Source: an uncultured Synergistales bacterium (GTDB lineage: Bacteria; Synergistota; Synergistia; Synergistales; Aminobacteriaceae). From it: a DNA stretch of 64,000 bases. A model generated the notes under the pieces. That model made no database searches and was not told the DNA's origin. It worked only from the letters and a program-made list of their open reading frames with translations. The DNA lies in contig CAJOCL010000002.1 of assembly GCA_905233565.1 (NCBI GenBank), forward strand, positions 79,988 to 143,987, given 5' to 3'. The stretch's first letter is position 1; every line of letters begins with the position of its first letter. Position numbers and translations under genes: made by a program. Below, piece by piece: positions 8,097-17,131 of the stretch.

Positions 8097-10088
8097 TTAC
8101 ATCATCATCAAAGCAATCACGAATAACAATCCGAATGCGAATGTCATTAAACCGTAAGCAAGGCTTGAAGGTATCAGCGTGCTTATTGTTTCCTGTTTTT
8201 CCTCGTCCTGATAATAGCCGAAATCCGTATCTTCGGGCGGACGTATGAATTTTATACGCGAGGCATTGGACAACAATAACGTAACTGGGCCTGCGGTGAT
8301 CAGATCAACGGTCTTTGCGAAAAATGCTCCGATAAACGGCAGTATTAAGCCGATAACCGGCCTGAACAGCAAATTTTCTATATTCAGCCATGAAGGCCAT
8401 AAATCAATATATGTAACACCGCCTTTTGCTTCCTTGTTCTCACTGAGAAGCACTTTCCGTATAAACAGGAAGTACACGGCTATACCGATTGTTATTGATA
8501 TTATCGAACCTTCTAAATTTTCGCCCGAAAAATAATGAACGGCGTGATGATGTTCAGGGCCTTTCATAAAAGCAGAACCGAATATCCCGATTTTGTCGCC
8601 TATATCATTAGGAAGGAATCCGATTAAAGGCAGTATCAACGCTGAGAGAGCAAGCAATGCGGCATTTGAGCGGGAAATGTATATATCTTTCTGGTGCATA
8701 TCCGATGAAGGCTCCGCAATGAAAAGAGCGTAAAACAGTTTAATAACGTAAGCTGTCGTCAGCCCTCCAGAAATCAAAAACAGCCATTCACATATACTGA
8801 ACATTAAACTTTCATCAGATGCCGTCATAAATGCCAAAGTCCCTGAAGCTCCCCTGACAACATGGCCTAACTCGTGAATGTGTTCGACAATTGCCTCATG
8901 TATTAACGTCTTTCCTAAATAACCGTTCCACAGGGGCGCACCCATCAGCCCCAATCCTCCCATGACAAATGCAAACATGAAGACTTTTTTGCCCTTTCCG
9001 AAGCCCTTAATGTCATTGAGATTTAACTTGTGCGTATTCATATGTACAACTCCGGCACATAAGAACAATACAAGTTTTATTAATGAGTGTCCGACCATGT
9101 AAAGAATAGTTCCCCTTACTGCAAGATCGTTATTTTTCCCAAGAAAACACTGCATTGCTATTCCCGTTAATATAAACCCAAGCTGAGACATTGACGAACA
9201 TGCAAGAGTACGTTTAATGTTTACGGAGAATACTGCGAGAACGGCACCGAGTACCATAGTTATTACTGCAAGAATAAGAAGCATTAACCCCCAGTAAGGA
9301 TCGTGAAGGAACGTCCCCGAACTCAAAACGATAATTCCGAACAGTCCCGATTTTGTCAGCAGTCCTGAAAGAAGCGCGCTTGACGGCGCAGGTGCTGCAG
9401 TATGGGCAGTAGGCAGCCAGATATGCGAGGGGAAAATCGCGGCTTTTGCAGCAAATCCGACAAATACAAGAAATCCCGGAACATAAAGCGGTGATCTGTC
9501 ATGAAGCGAAATTTTCGACAATACATCAATATCAAGCGTTCCCGTGTAGTTATACATTAAGATTAACCCCGTAAGCGTAACAAGTCCGCCGATAATCGCA
9601 ATTGCCAAATACGTCTGGGCTGCCCTCTGAGCGTCGGGCGTTTCGTCCTGAACTACCATTACATACGAAAAAAGCGACATCATTTCAAAGAATATAAAAG
9701 TTGTGTAAAGGTCGCCTGATATGAACACTCCCATTATTGAGCCTAAAGTCATTAAGACGTATAAATAATAACGGTTACGGTTGCGGTGATGCCGTAAGTA
9801 TTCACGTGAAAATATAGTTGTTACAGCCCACATGAACGCGATTATTACGGCGTAAATAAACCTGAATCCGTCAAGCGAAAATTTCAATCCCAGTCCGCAT
9901 ACTCCGGGTATTACAAGCTCAGAGCCTACCGATCCCCATAATGACAAGACGGCAGCAAGCTCAATGACGCAGATGAAATCAGCAATGTAATCACGTACCA
10001 GTCTGCTTTTTTTCCCCGCGTAATACGAAATCCCCCCGCCTATCATCGGCCAGAGTACCAGAAATAATAACGCAATATTCCCCTTCAT
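8097..10088 (-). CDS. Stand-alone NuoL/MrpD-type proton-conducting membrane subunit
   Basis: About 663 residues, highly hydrophobic, with the Proton_antipo_M core: SGDLYTTFIFFEMMSLFSYVMVV, AAIFPSHIWLPTAHTAAPAPSSALLSGLLTK and GHSLIKLVLFLCAGVVH, which contain the conserved Glu (MMSLF preceded by FE), Lys and His residues of complex I / Mrp antiporter subunits. At the C-terminus come extra membrane segments and a soluble stretch rich in charged residues. GGAG abuts the ORF-track ATG (10100); the ATG at 10088, 12 nt from it, is preferred. No other Nuo, Mrp or energy-converting hydrogenase subunit is adjacent, which is unusual because these proteins normally act in multi-subunit complexes. Confidence 0.85.
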   Translation of the reverse strand: MKGNIALLFLVLWPMIGGGISYYAGKKSRLVRDYIADFICVIELAAVLSLWGSVGSELVIPGVCGLGLKFSLDGFRFIYAVIIAFMWAVTTIFSREYLRHHRNRNRYYLYVLMTLGSIMGVFISGDLYTTFIFFEMMSLFSYVMVVQDETPDAQRAAQTYLAIAIIGGLVTLTGLILMYNYTGTLDIDVLSKISLHDRSPLYVPGFLVFVGFAAKAAIFPSHIWLPTAHTAAPAPSSALLSGLLTKSGLFGIIVLSSGTFLHDPYWGLMLLILAVITMVLGAVLAVFSVNIKRTLACSSMSQLGFILTGIAMQCFLGKNNDLAVRGTILYMVGHSLIKLVLFLCAGVVHMNTHKLNLNDIKGFGKGKKVFMFAFVMGGLGLMGAPLWNGYLGKTLIHEAIVEHIHELGHVVRGASGTLAFMTASDESLMFSICEWLFLISGGLTTAYVIKLFYALFIAEPSSDMHQKDIYISRSNAALLALSALILPLIGFLPNDIGDKIGIFGSAFMKGPEHHHAVHYFSGENLEGSIISITIGIAVYFLFIRKVLLSENKEAKGGVTYIDLWPSWLNIENLLFRPVIGLILPFIGAFFAKTVDLITAGPVTLLLSNASRIKFIRPPEDTDFGYYQDEEKQETISTLIPSSLAYGLMTFAFGLLFVIALMMM

Positions 10089-10146
10089 TTCTTTAATCAT
10101 CTCCTGTGAAATATATTTTATTTTGGATTACGAATTATTATACATG

Positions 10147-10183
10147 AAAAAATCCTCCGGCCATGTTTCAGACCGAAGGATTA
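10147..10183 (-). terminator. Intrinsic terminator of the tct operon
   Basis: On the minus strand AATCCTTCGG pairs with CCGGAGGATT and is followed by a T-tract, 16 nt past the tctA stop. Confidence 0.8.
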
Positions 10184-10198
10184 ATTTTTAATCTTAAA

Positions 10199-11701
10199 TT
10201 ATTTTTCACCGCGACGCTTTGCCTGCCAGTGCTTGTAACTTTCAGTCTGAGTTACGAAAAGAACAACGAGAAGCACAAATAACGCGATTGAAATATAACT
10301 CGTGAAAATGCTCCCTAACATGCCCATTACTGAACCGCCCTGAAGCATTACGCCCCTCCTGTAATTTTCCTCACAAAGCCTCGTCAGTATAACTCCGAGA
10401 ACTATCGGGGCAATCGGATAATTAAAACGCTTCAGGAAATAGCCTATTATCCCGAATCCGAACATCCAGAGAATGTCATAGACGCTGTTACGGATTGCAT
10501 AAGCACCGATTACCGACAAGATTAAAATTGTCGGCATGAGAATACCTTTCGGGACTTCAACTATTTTTGTGAAAGCCTTAATCCCCGTAAGTCCGAAAAC
10601 TAACAGGAAAAATGACGCAACGAGCAAACTGGCAACGATGAGCCAGAACAAATCCGGTGTCTGTGAAATCAAATTCGGACCCGGCCTTAATCCCTGAATT
10701 GTCAGCGCGCTTATCAATACGGCCGTAACTGCATCTCCCGGTATTCCAAGCGTAAGCATGGGGATAAACGCTCCGCCTATTGCAGCGTTATTAGCACTCT
10801 CAGGGGCAATAATCCCTTCGACTGCTCCTTTTCCGAACGGCGCAGAAGGTTTCTTTACGCTTCTTTTTGCCTGATCGTAACTCAGGAGTGCCGCTATATC
10901 TCCTCCGGCTCCCGGCAATGCACCGACTAATACGCCGATTATTGATGATTTTATCGTCAGTCCCAGATACTTCAATGACTCTGCCCAAGACGGAAGTATT
11001 TTGTCAACTTTCTGCTTGACGGGAGTAGCTTTCATGTCCGTAATCTGGCTCAATGCCTCAGACGCTCCGAAAAGTCCTATCATTGCAACGACATAATCAA
11101 CGCCCGAATTTAGATAGACTATATTAAACGTGAAACGCTTTACAGCCGTCTGGCCGTCAACACCTACACAGCCCAAGAATATGCCGATACAGCCCGCTAT
11201 AAGTCCGAATCTTACCGAACGCCCCGAAAGTGAACCGACCATCATTAAGCCCATAAGCGACAGCATCAGATAATCTATTGAGTGAAAGTTACGTGCAATC
11301 CCTGCGACTAACGGGGCGCATGTTGCAAGCGCGAGAACTCCGAGCAATGTCCCGATTACTGATTGAGACGTTGCCAGCCCCATAGCTTCACCGGCCCGGC
11401 CCTGCTTTGCGAGTGCGTAACCGTCAAGGGCAGTTGCAACGGCAGCAGGAGCTCCGGGAATGTTAAGGAGAATTGCAGACCTTGAACCGCCGAAAACTGA
11501 GCCGACATATACGCCGACCATTACGGCTAACGCGCTGTGCTGTTCCCATCCGAATGTGAACGAGACTAAAAGCGAGACCGCCATAGTTCCCGAAAGTCCC
11601 GGAATTGCACCGACATATATACCCGCGCATGTTCCTGCAGCAACGAGCGCAATAAGCCACGGTTCACGCAGTATTACGGCCATGTGTGATAATGCTTCCA
11701 T
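10199..11701 (-). CDS. tctA: Tripartite tricarboxylate transporter large permease TctA
   Basis: 500 residues. The N-terminal GAIPGLSGTMAVSLLVSFTFGWEQHSALAVMVGVYVGSVFGGSRSAILLNIPGAPAAVAT-type segment and the internal GALPGAGGDIAALLSYDQAKR are the duplicated TctA signature. About 11-12 membrane segments. It is the transport channel of a TTT system, working with TctB and the binding protein TctC; the substrate is probably a carboxylate, which sequence alone cannot fix. It is last in tctC-tctB-tctA and ends at an intrinsic terminator. Confidence 0.96.
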   Translation of the reverse strand: MEALSHMAVILREPWLIALVAAGTCAGIYVGAIPGLSGTMAVSLLVSFTFGWEQHSALAVMVGVYVGSVFGGSRSAILLNIPGAPAAVATALDGYALAKQGRAGEAMGLATSQSVIGTLLGVLALATCAPLVAGIARNFHSIDYLMLSLMGLMMVGSLSGRSVRFGLIAGCIGIFLGCVGVDGQTAVKRFTFNIVYLNSGVDYVVAMIGLFGASEALSQITDMKATPVKQKVDKILPSWAESLKYLGLTIKSSIIGVLVGALPGAGGDIAALLSYDQAKRSVKKPSAPFGKGAVEGIIAPESANNAAIGGAFIPMLTLGIPGDAVTAVLISALTIQGLRPGPNLISQTPDLFWLIVASLLVASFFLLVFGLTGIKAFTKIVEVPKGILMPTILILSVIGAYAIRNSVYDILWMFGFGIIGYFLKRFNYPIAPIVLGVILTRLCEENYRRGVMLQGGSVMGMLGSIFTSYISIALFVLLVVLFVTQTESYKHWQAKRRGEK

Positions 11702-11722
11702 GAAAAATCACCTTCCTTTGAA

Positions 11723-12316
11723 TTACGGGAATACAACGCTGAATAATACCCTGAAGACAAGCACTATAAAGGCCATTACTATACCTGTCCAAAGAATATT
11801 TTTAACGTAATCTTTGCGCGTTAAATAGCACATTGAGATATACAGGAATGCCGGTGTTGCGATATAGAAGCTGACACCTTCAACAAGGGCAACGCAGTAA
11901 GCTACGATTAAAGCGAGCATTATAAGCACGTTCAGAGGCAGCGCGTAAGCTAAAGCCCTCATTATCTTTTCGCCCATTCCCTGAATATGTGACAAAGGCG
12001 TGGTGAGCTTGAAATTTTCTATAACCGTCCACAGCGACATAATAACCCATAATGCCGAAACAAAAACAGGAACAGCCGCAGCCGATGCAATTCTCGGCCC
12101 TCTCCTCAAAGATATGCTGAACCATAAATCAACCGACAATTTAAGCGCGATTACTCCAACGATTAAAAGAATGAATGAGAATACTTTTTCGCCTGCTTCG
12201 AGTGAATGTTCTTTGACGACAACTAAATCATCGGTGTTGACTTCAAGATCAGGGTTAATATCCGGGTACTCTTCCTTTGTTCTTTTTTCTACATCTTCCA
12301 AATCTATATCAGCCAT
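11723..12316 (-). CDS. tctB: Tripartite tricarboxylate transporter small permease TctB
   Basis: About 197 residues. A charged cytoplasmic N-terminus (ADIDLEDVEKRTKEEYPDIN) of roughly 50 residues precedes four hydrophobic segments, the typical four-helix TctB layout (GEKVFSFILLIVGVIALKLSV opens the first). The ORF-track start GTG 12328 is part of the GAGGTG ribosome-binding site; ATG 12316 lies 9 nt downstream. Sequence conservation in this family is low, so the call rests on size, topology and position between tctC and tctA. Confidence 0.88.
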   Translation of the reverse strand: MADIDLEDVEKRTKEEYPDINPDLEVNTDDLVVVKEHSLEAGEKVFSFILLIVGVIALKLSVDLWFSISLRRGPRIASAAAVPVFVSALWVIMSLWTVIENFKLTTPLSHIQGMGEKIMRALAYALPLNVLIMLALIVAYCVALVEGVSFYIATPAFLYISMCYLTRKDYVKNILWTGIVMAFIVLVFRVLFSVVFP

Positions 12317-12339
12317 GAAATTTTTCACCTCTTCAGAAT

Positions 12340-12376
12340 AAAAAATTACCCCCCTGACAAGTAAAATCAGGGGAGT
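12340..12376 (-). terminator. Intercistronic stem-loop between tctC and tctB (terminator/attenuator)
   Basis: CCCCTGA (12351-12357) pairs perfectly with TCAGGGG (12367-12373); on the minus strand the stem is followed by TAATTTTTTA. It would let only part of the transcripts continue into tctB-tctA, or protect the tctC 3' end, so that the binding protein is made in excess over the permeases. Confidence 0.65.
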
Positions 12377-12388
12377 ATTGTTTGAGTA

Positions 12389-13348
12389 TTAGTCTAATGC
12401 GCCGCTCTTTTTCAGGGCATTAACCGTATTTTCGCGCCATGATGAAATATATTTGTCCGCTGCTTCGCCGGAATATCCCAAGAAGTTTATGTTGAAGTTT
12501 GAAAGTACTTTCTGGTAGCTCTCCTGAGGTCCTGCCTTTGTGAATGCCTCAGAGAGTTTTGCGATGACAGAGGGGTCTGTTCCTTTTTTCACAAATATTC
12601 CATAGAACGGCCCCCAAGGAAGATATTTTGCGAAGTCAGGATATTCAGCCGTAACCAGCGGAACATCGGGCATTACTTCAACGGTTTTTGTTGACAGCAT
12701 GCACAGAAATTTCAGGTCTCCTGCTTTCCAGTCTTCAATCCCTGACTGAACTTTGCAGACCGTGAAATCGCATTCGCCGTTCATGACGGCAGTTTTTGCG
12801 CTTGCATCGCTGTCATAAGGAATCTGGTTGAAAAATGCACCTGTTATGTCAGTTATAAACGCCCCGACCTCCCAAGGAAGGCCGCCCGTTCCAGTTGTTG
12901 AAATTTTGATCGTCCACGGGGCTTTCAATGCTGCGTCAATAATTTCCTTGAACGACTTGTATTTTGAGTTTTTCCCGACAACGATTCCTACAACCTCATC
13001 GCCGATGAGATAAACACAGTCAAAATTGCTGTAAGTAAGCTCGCTGATTTCGAGAATGTCATAGAGTGCAGGATTTTCCGCACCCATGAGAAGCGTATAG
13101 CCGTCAGCAGGAGCGTCAAAGACGTATTGGGTTGCTATTGAGCCCGTTGCGCCGGTCATGTTCTGGATTATGATGGATTTTCCCAGTATCTGCTCGGCGA
13201 TTGCTGAAAGGGGACGCATAAGCGAGTCAGTTCCTCCGCCTGCTCCCCACTGGACAACGCCCGTAATGTTCTGAGCCGGATAATCAGCCGCGAATACGGG
13301 TAACGCGAACGCTAAAACGAAAAGAAATGTTAAAACTTTCCTCGTCAT
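12389..13348 (-). CDS. tctC: Tripartite tricarboxylate transporter substrate-binding protein TctC
   Basis: 319 residues with a clean signal peptide (MTRKVLTFLFVLAFALPVFA). The mature protein begins with DYPAQNITGVVQWGAGGGTD, the first ligand loop, and carries IIIQNMTGATGSIATQYVFDAPADGYTLLM, both characteristic of the Bug/TctC family of periplasmic carboxylate-binding proteins. AGGAGG precedes the ATG. First gene of the operon. The ligand is not predictable by eye. Confidence 0.94.
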   Translation of the reverse strand: MTRKVLTFLFVLAFALPVFAADYPAQNITGVVQWGAGGGTDSLMRPLSAIAEQILGKSIIIQNMTGATGSIATQYVFDAPADGYTLLMGAENPALYDILEISELTYSNFDCVYLIGDEVVGIVVGKNSKYKSFKEIIDAALKAPWTIKISTTGTGGLPWEVGAFITDITGAFFNQIPYDSDASAKTAVMNGECDFTVCKVQSGIEDWKAGDLKFLCMLSTKTVEVMPDVPLVTAEYPDFAKYLPWGPFYGIFVKKGTDPSVIAKLSEAFTKAGPQESYQKVLSNFNINFLGYSGEAADKYISSWRENTVNALKKSGALD

Positions 13349-13455
13349 AATTAGAGAATACCTCCTATGTAAATATAATTTTGTAACAATGAAAATTAAG
13401 TGTATGAATTATAACATTCATGAAGTTTTCTACAGTTAGCATATTTTACGGAAAA

Positions 13456-13484
13456 TTCACGTACTTAGTTTCACAGGTTATAAT
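13456..13484 (+). promoter_or_regulatory. Sigma-70-type promoter for the flippase-domain gene
   Basis: TTCACG (13456-13461), exactly 17 bp, TATAAT (13479-13484). The -10 is perfect and the -35 matches 4 of 6; the TTG start of the next gene is 34 nt downstream. Confidence 0.6.
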
Positions 13485-13517
13485 ATTCCTGAAATTTTCA
13501 TGACGGAGGAACTAGCC

Positions 13518-14564
13518 TTGTCTCTGAGAAAAGGACTAATCATATTCATACTGTTAGCGTTCGGGGTTGGAGCATTAATAATTCTCCGAAGCGTTGACAA
13601 AGAAACCATACGCTCATTACTGGCCGCCGACAAATTAAAATTGCTGCTTGCACTCTTAATCGTATTTATTGCGTGGGTGTGCGATGCAGGAAGATTTTGC
13701 GCGTTATCATCATCAGCACATGAACACGTTTCATTTTCGCTGGGAATAGTTTTAACGTGGCTGAACTATTTCGGAAGTGCCGTTACTCCCATGCAGTCAG
13801 GCGGAGGGCCGTTTCAGGTTTATGCGCTGTACAAGCGCGGTATACCCGTAGGAAAAGGAATAGCCATAACTTTAATGCGAACGATGCTGACCGTGTTAAT
13901 CTTAACTCTTGCAGTCCCTACGGCTTTAATGCTTGATCCTGAAATACTCGCAGGCAGCCCGTTCCTTAAAGGACTGGTATTTTATGTCTTCATAGTAATT
14001 TTAGCGACATGGGCATTTATAGCCTTCACCATAATAAAGCCCGAACTGATAAAAAAATTAAGTCATATAATTGTCTTATGGCTCAGGCGTTTTCAATTCA
14101 TGAAATCAAACAGGACAGTTATAAAGATAGTGCGCTGGCTTGACCGTGAAATTGATAATTATATATTGAATTTCAGGCTTGTTTTTCGTTCCGGCAAATT
14201 GTGGCTGCTGCTTGCCGTAATTCTTTCAGTTTTTCATCTTTTGGCACTTTTCAGCGTTCTGCCCGTTCTCATGTCAGCGGTAGGATTGCCGTTCAGATAT
14301 GCACAGACTATAGCGGTTCAGGCTGTTTTCATGTTCATACTTTACTTTATACCGACACCGGGAGCTAGCGGAGTTGCTGAAGGCGGGGGAGCGTTGTTGT
14401 ATTCAATTTTAATGCCTGAGAACATGGCCGGGATAATGTCGATAATATGCAGATTTTTCACGGATTATATTTCAATATTCATGGGAGTTGTAGTTGTCGT
14501 CCGTATGCTTGGCTGGGGAGTCAGCGAAAATTTGCACAAGGGGGCTGCGGTTGAAGATGCCTGA
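13518..14564 (+). CDS. LPG-synthase-type transmembrane (flippase-like, UPF0104) protein
   Basis: GGAGGA 7 nt before a TTG at 13518 sets the start (SLRKGLIIFIL), giving about 349 residues; the ORF-track ATG at 13500 lies upstream of this site. Eight or so hydrophobic segments. The family motifs are the SAVTPMQSGGGPFQVYALYKRGI stretch and the C-terminal YFIPTPGASGVAEGGGALLY. Relatives are the integral-membrane half of lysylphosphatidylglycerol synthase/MprF and glycan-lipid flippase-like proteins. No soluble aminoacyl-transfer domain is attached. It overlaps the next gene (ATG inside its last codons), so both may act on membrane lipids. Confidence 0.85.
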   Translation: MSLRKGLIIFILLAFGVGALIILRSVDKETIRSLLAADKLKLLLALLIVFIAWVCDAGRFCALSSSAHEHVSFSLGIVLTWLNYFGSAVTPMQSGGGPFQVYALYKRGIPVGKGIAITLMRTMLTVLILTLAVPTALMLDPEILAGSPFLKGLVFYVFIVILATWAFIAFTIIKPELIKKLSHIIVLWLRRFQFMKSNRTVIKIVRWLDREIDNYILNFRLVFRSGKLWLLLAVILSVFHLLALFSVLPVLMSAVGLPFRYAQTIAVQAVFMFILYFIPTPGASGVAEGGGALLYSILMPENMAGIMSIICRFFTDYISIFMGVVVVVRMLGWGVSENLHKGAAVEDA

Positions 14565-15126
14565 GAATGTTCGCCGTTTTATATTCAAGATGCGCGGGGG
14601 AATATGGACGCTTTTATTCATAGCGATATTATTCATGGTCAGGAAGTCAACGCCTGAAAGAATATTAATTTCAATCGCTGTAATAATTCTCGGCCAGTTG
14701 TGGCGCTGCTGGTCAGCCGCTTCAATCGGCCTTTACAGGGGCGAAAACGTAAAAGCCCTGAAACTCGCAGTAACCGGGCCTTATGCCATAATGCGGAATC
14801 CGTTATACTTCGGAAATTTCATTATAGGCTTGGGCTGGAGCATTATAGCCGGAAAATGGGCGGTGCTGATTTTTGCGGTTAGTTTCTATGTCCTTTATGT
14901 ACTTGCAATAATACCGCATGAGGAGAATTTTCTGCGTTCAAAATTCGGCCTTGAATACGAGGAATATTGCAAAAGGGTAAAAATGTTTTGGCCGTCAACA
15001 CTGAAATTTGAAGACGTTAAGGCTTCCGTTGACTGGGGAATTGTTAAACGCAGCGAAATTCACACGATAATTTCAACAATCATAGGAACGATAATAATAA
15101 TCGCCGTATCAATGTGTTATACTTAA
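14557..15126 (+). CDS. Membrane methyltransferase of the isoprenylcysteine/phospholipid methyltransferase type
   Basis: About 189 residues from the ATG at 14557 (PENVRRFIFKMRG); AAGGGGG lies about 12 nt upstream. Multiple hydrophobic helices are followed by TGPYAIMRNPLYFGNFIIGLG and HEENFLRSKFGLEYEEYCKRV, the S-adenosylmethionine-binding C-terminal pattern (RNP-Y-G-N, then E-FL-FG-eY--Y) of ICMT/PEMT-like enzymes. The methyl acceptor (a lipid, lipid-linked sugar or small molecule) is unknown. It is translationally coupled to the preceding flippase-like gene. Confidence 0.8.
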   Translation: MPENVRRFIFKMRGGIWTLLFIAILFMVRKSTPERILISIAVIILGQLWRCWSAASIGLYRGENVKALKLAVTGPYAIMRNPLYFGNFIIGLGWSIIAGKWAVLIFAVSFYVLYVLAIIPHEENFLRSKFGLEYEEYCKRVKMFWPSTLKFEDVKASVDWGIVKRSEIHTIISTIIGTIIIIAVSMCYT

Positions 15127-15174
15127 TCGCCCGTGTAGAAAGCATAAAAGCACTTGAAGGAGGCTTGAGAGTCC

Positions 15175-15864
15175 ATGTGTGCAGAAAAAAACGAACCTGA
15201 AACAGACAGCAGGAATAATAATAATAAAGATAATAAAGAAAATGAAAATAATGAAGTAATGATCAGCGAATTATTATCGGCAATATCAGAAAATGAATAT
15301 CCCCAGTACGTTCTTGACGCAGTAAGCAGGGTTCAGGAATGGATGAAAGACATGACGGAAAAACCTGAAGGCTCTGACGAAAACGATATATTTACGGCGA
15401 TATTCGGAGACAATTTCAATTTTGATTTTGAAGATGATTCACGGGGAATTGAAGGACTGTTTGAACGTCTAGGCGATATAGAGGAATTTGCGGACGTTAT
15501 ACCAAATTCAAAAGCCCCTGAGGGTAAGCCAGATACAATAATAGTCAGCATAACGCCCCCTGATTATGAGAGCGGCTTACGTTCCGCGATAGATTACGCA
15601 GCCGTTTTCAACAGGCCGACCTGCCGAAGGGTCTGGATAATAAGCGACACTTTTATTTTTGATGATGTCATAAAATTTTCGCCTCATGTTGACGCATTGT
15701 CAGAACAGGGAATAACTCTTAGATTTATACTCGTAACGCCTTGGGGGTGGGTTGAGCTTCCTTTGAGCGGCACAACAGCGTCAAAACGTCAGTTCCTATG
15801 GCGCAATGAAGTGATTACGGAGGAAAAACCCGCAGAAAAAGCAAGACGAAGACGAAAAAGATAA
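15175..15864 (+). CDS. Uncharacterised acidic cytoplasmic protein
   Basis: 229 residues I do not recognise. Residues 1-28 are low-complexity and Asn/Glu/Lys-rich (NNNNKDNKENENNE). The middle is very acidic (DNFNFDFEDDSRGIEGLFERL). About 120-205 looks like an alpha/beta domain (PDTIIVSITPPDYESGLRSA, RVWIISDTFIFDDVIKF, TLRFILVTPWGWVELP). The C-terminus is strongly basic (ARRRRKR). No signal peptide or membrane segment. GGAGG precedes the ATG at good spacing and a strong terminator follows, so it is a real gene, probably a monocistronic or operon-terminal one. Confidence 0.7.
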   Translation: MCAEKNEPETDSRNNNNKDNKENENNEVMISELLSAISENEYPQYVLDAVSRVQEWMKDMTEKPEGSDENDIFTAIFGDNFNFDFEDDSRGIEGLFERLGDIEEFADVIPNSKAPEGKPDTIIVSITPPDYESGLRSAIDYAAVFNRPTCRRVWIISDTFIFDDVIKFSPHVDALSEQGITLRFILVTPWGWVELPLSGTTASKRQFLWRNEVITEEKPAEKARRRRKR

Positions 15865-15865
15865 A

Positions 15866-15897
15866 CAGGCCGAAATTATAACCGGTCTGTTTTTTTG
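15866..15897 (+). terminator. Intrinsic terminator
   Basis: ACAGGCCG pairs with CGGTCTGT (one G:T) and is followed by seven T residues, immediately after the stop of the acidic protein gene. Confidence 0.85.
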
Positions 15898-15957
15898 AGA
15901 TATAATAATTTTATTCATTCTATATTACTTAACGAACAGGAGACGATATTTTTAACC

Positions 15958-17085
15958 ATGAAACTGCTTCTCGGTCTTATTAGTTTTTTGTCGGCAGTAG
16001 TGCTTTGCTTAGTCCTTCACATAACGAGCAACGTATTTATACCGTTAGTTATTGCATGGTTCATTTTGCAGATGCTCAGACCGGTTATATTAATCAGTAA
16101 AACTTTGAGATTTAATGCCTGGTTAAATGTAATTCTGGTTTTTTCAGTTTTAACTGTTGTCGGGCTTGTTGCATTCAAGTTCATTGCTACTCAGGTTGTT
16201 GAGTTCGCACACGTTTATAATGAGTATTCAGAAAAATTGATAGATTGGTTTGTTCATGTACTTCAAATTTTCAGCATTCCGCCCGAAGCCGTTAAAAATT
16301 TCGACTGGTTCGCGGTACTCCGTGCAAACGCGAGCAATATTTCATCATTAATAATCGCCCTGTCAAGTAAATTTGTTATGACATTCGTATTTTTAATGTT
16401 CATGCTTCTTGAAGCTCCGTATCTTGATGACAAAGTTAATAAGGCATTCGGGAAAAATTCAAAGCGCGTTCATATAATAGTATCAACAATATCACAGCAG
16501 GTAAGCAGTTATCTTGGGACATTAACAGTAATAAGTTTTGCCACTGGTGTATGTGCCTGGATAGTGCTGACCGTTTTCGATGTAAGGCTTGCTGCAGGCT
16601 GGGGGGTTTTAACGTTCCTTTTGAATTTCATTCCGACAGTGGGATCAATAATCGCAACAATTCCGCCGGTTGTAATGGCAATAATACAATTTTCGCCCGG
16701 ACTGTTCAAACCGTTTCTTGTATTAATATCTCTGGCAGCAATTCAGGTAACTATCGGCAACATAATAACTCCTAAAGTTGTCGGCGATAGGCTGGGAGTC
16801 AGTCCCGTAGTAATATTATTGTCTTTGTTGTTATGGGGAATGATCTGGGGGATACCTGGTGCATTGCTTTCAACGCCGATAATCTCAATCGTTAAGATAG
16901 TCTGCGAAAATATACCGATGATGCACTCAATAGCTGTCTTAATCGGAAGTGGGGAATCTGTCAGAAAACTGCCTGACAATGCTGAAACGGTGAAAACGCC
17001 TGAAGTTGTCGGGGAAGTTGTCGAGACGGTGAAAAAGAAATTAACCGAAACTGCAAAGAAAGTTAATATAAAGCTGAAAAAATAA
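15958..17085 (+). CDS. AI-2E family (PerM/YdiK-like) permease
   Basis: About 375 residues from ATG 15958 (KLLLGLISFLSAVV); the ORF-track start at 15895 is inside the preceding terminator. GGAG lies 15 nt upstream, a long spacing. Hydrophobic helices flank a soluble loop, and the conserved FLLNFIPTVGSIIATIPPV and LSLLLWGMIWGIPGALLSTP place it in the AI-2E transporter family. Members include quorum-signal exporters and sodium/proton antiporters, so the substrate is not known. The charged tail (VVETVKKKLTETAKKVNIKLKK) is cytoplasmic. Confidence 0.88.
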   Translation: MKLLLGLISFLSAVVLCLVLHITSNVFIPLVIAWFILQMLRPVILISKTLRFNAWLNVILVFSVLTVVGLVAFKFIATQVVEFAHVYNEYSEKLIDWFVHVLQIFSIPPEAVKNFDWFAVLRANASNISSLIIALSSKFVMTFVFLMFMLLEAPYLDDKVNKAFGKNSKRVHIIVSTISQQVSSYLGTLTVISFATGVCAWIVLTVFDVRLAAGWGVLTFLLNFIPTVGSIIATIPPVVMAIIQFSPGLFKPFLVLISLAAIQVTIGNIITPKVVGDRLGVSPVVILLSLLLWGMIWGIPGALLSTPIISIVKIVCENIPMMHSIAVLIGSGESVRKLPDNAETVKTPEVVGEVVETVKKKLTETAKKVNIKLKK

Positions 17086-17088
17086 AAC

Positions 17089-17117
17089 TTGACGAATAAG
17101 CAAACAATCACTAAAAT
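17089..17117 (+). promoter_or_regulatory. Promoter of the tRNA-Cys gene
   Basis: TTGACG (17089-17094), 17 bp, TAAAAT (17112-17117); the tRNA begins 14 nt beyond the -10 box. Both boxes match the consensus at 5 of 6. Confidence 0.75.
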
Positions 17118-17131
17118 ATCTGCTTGTTCAA

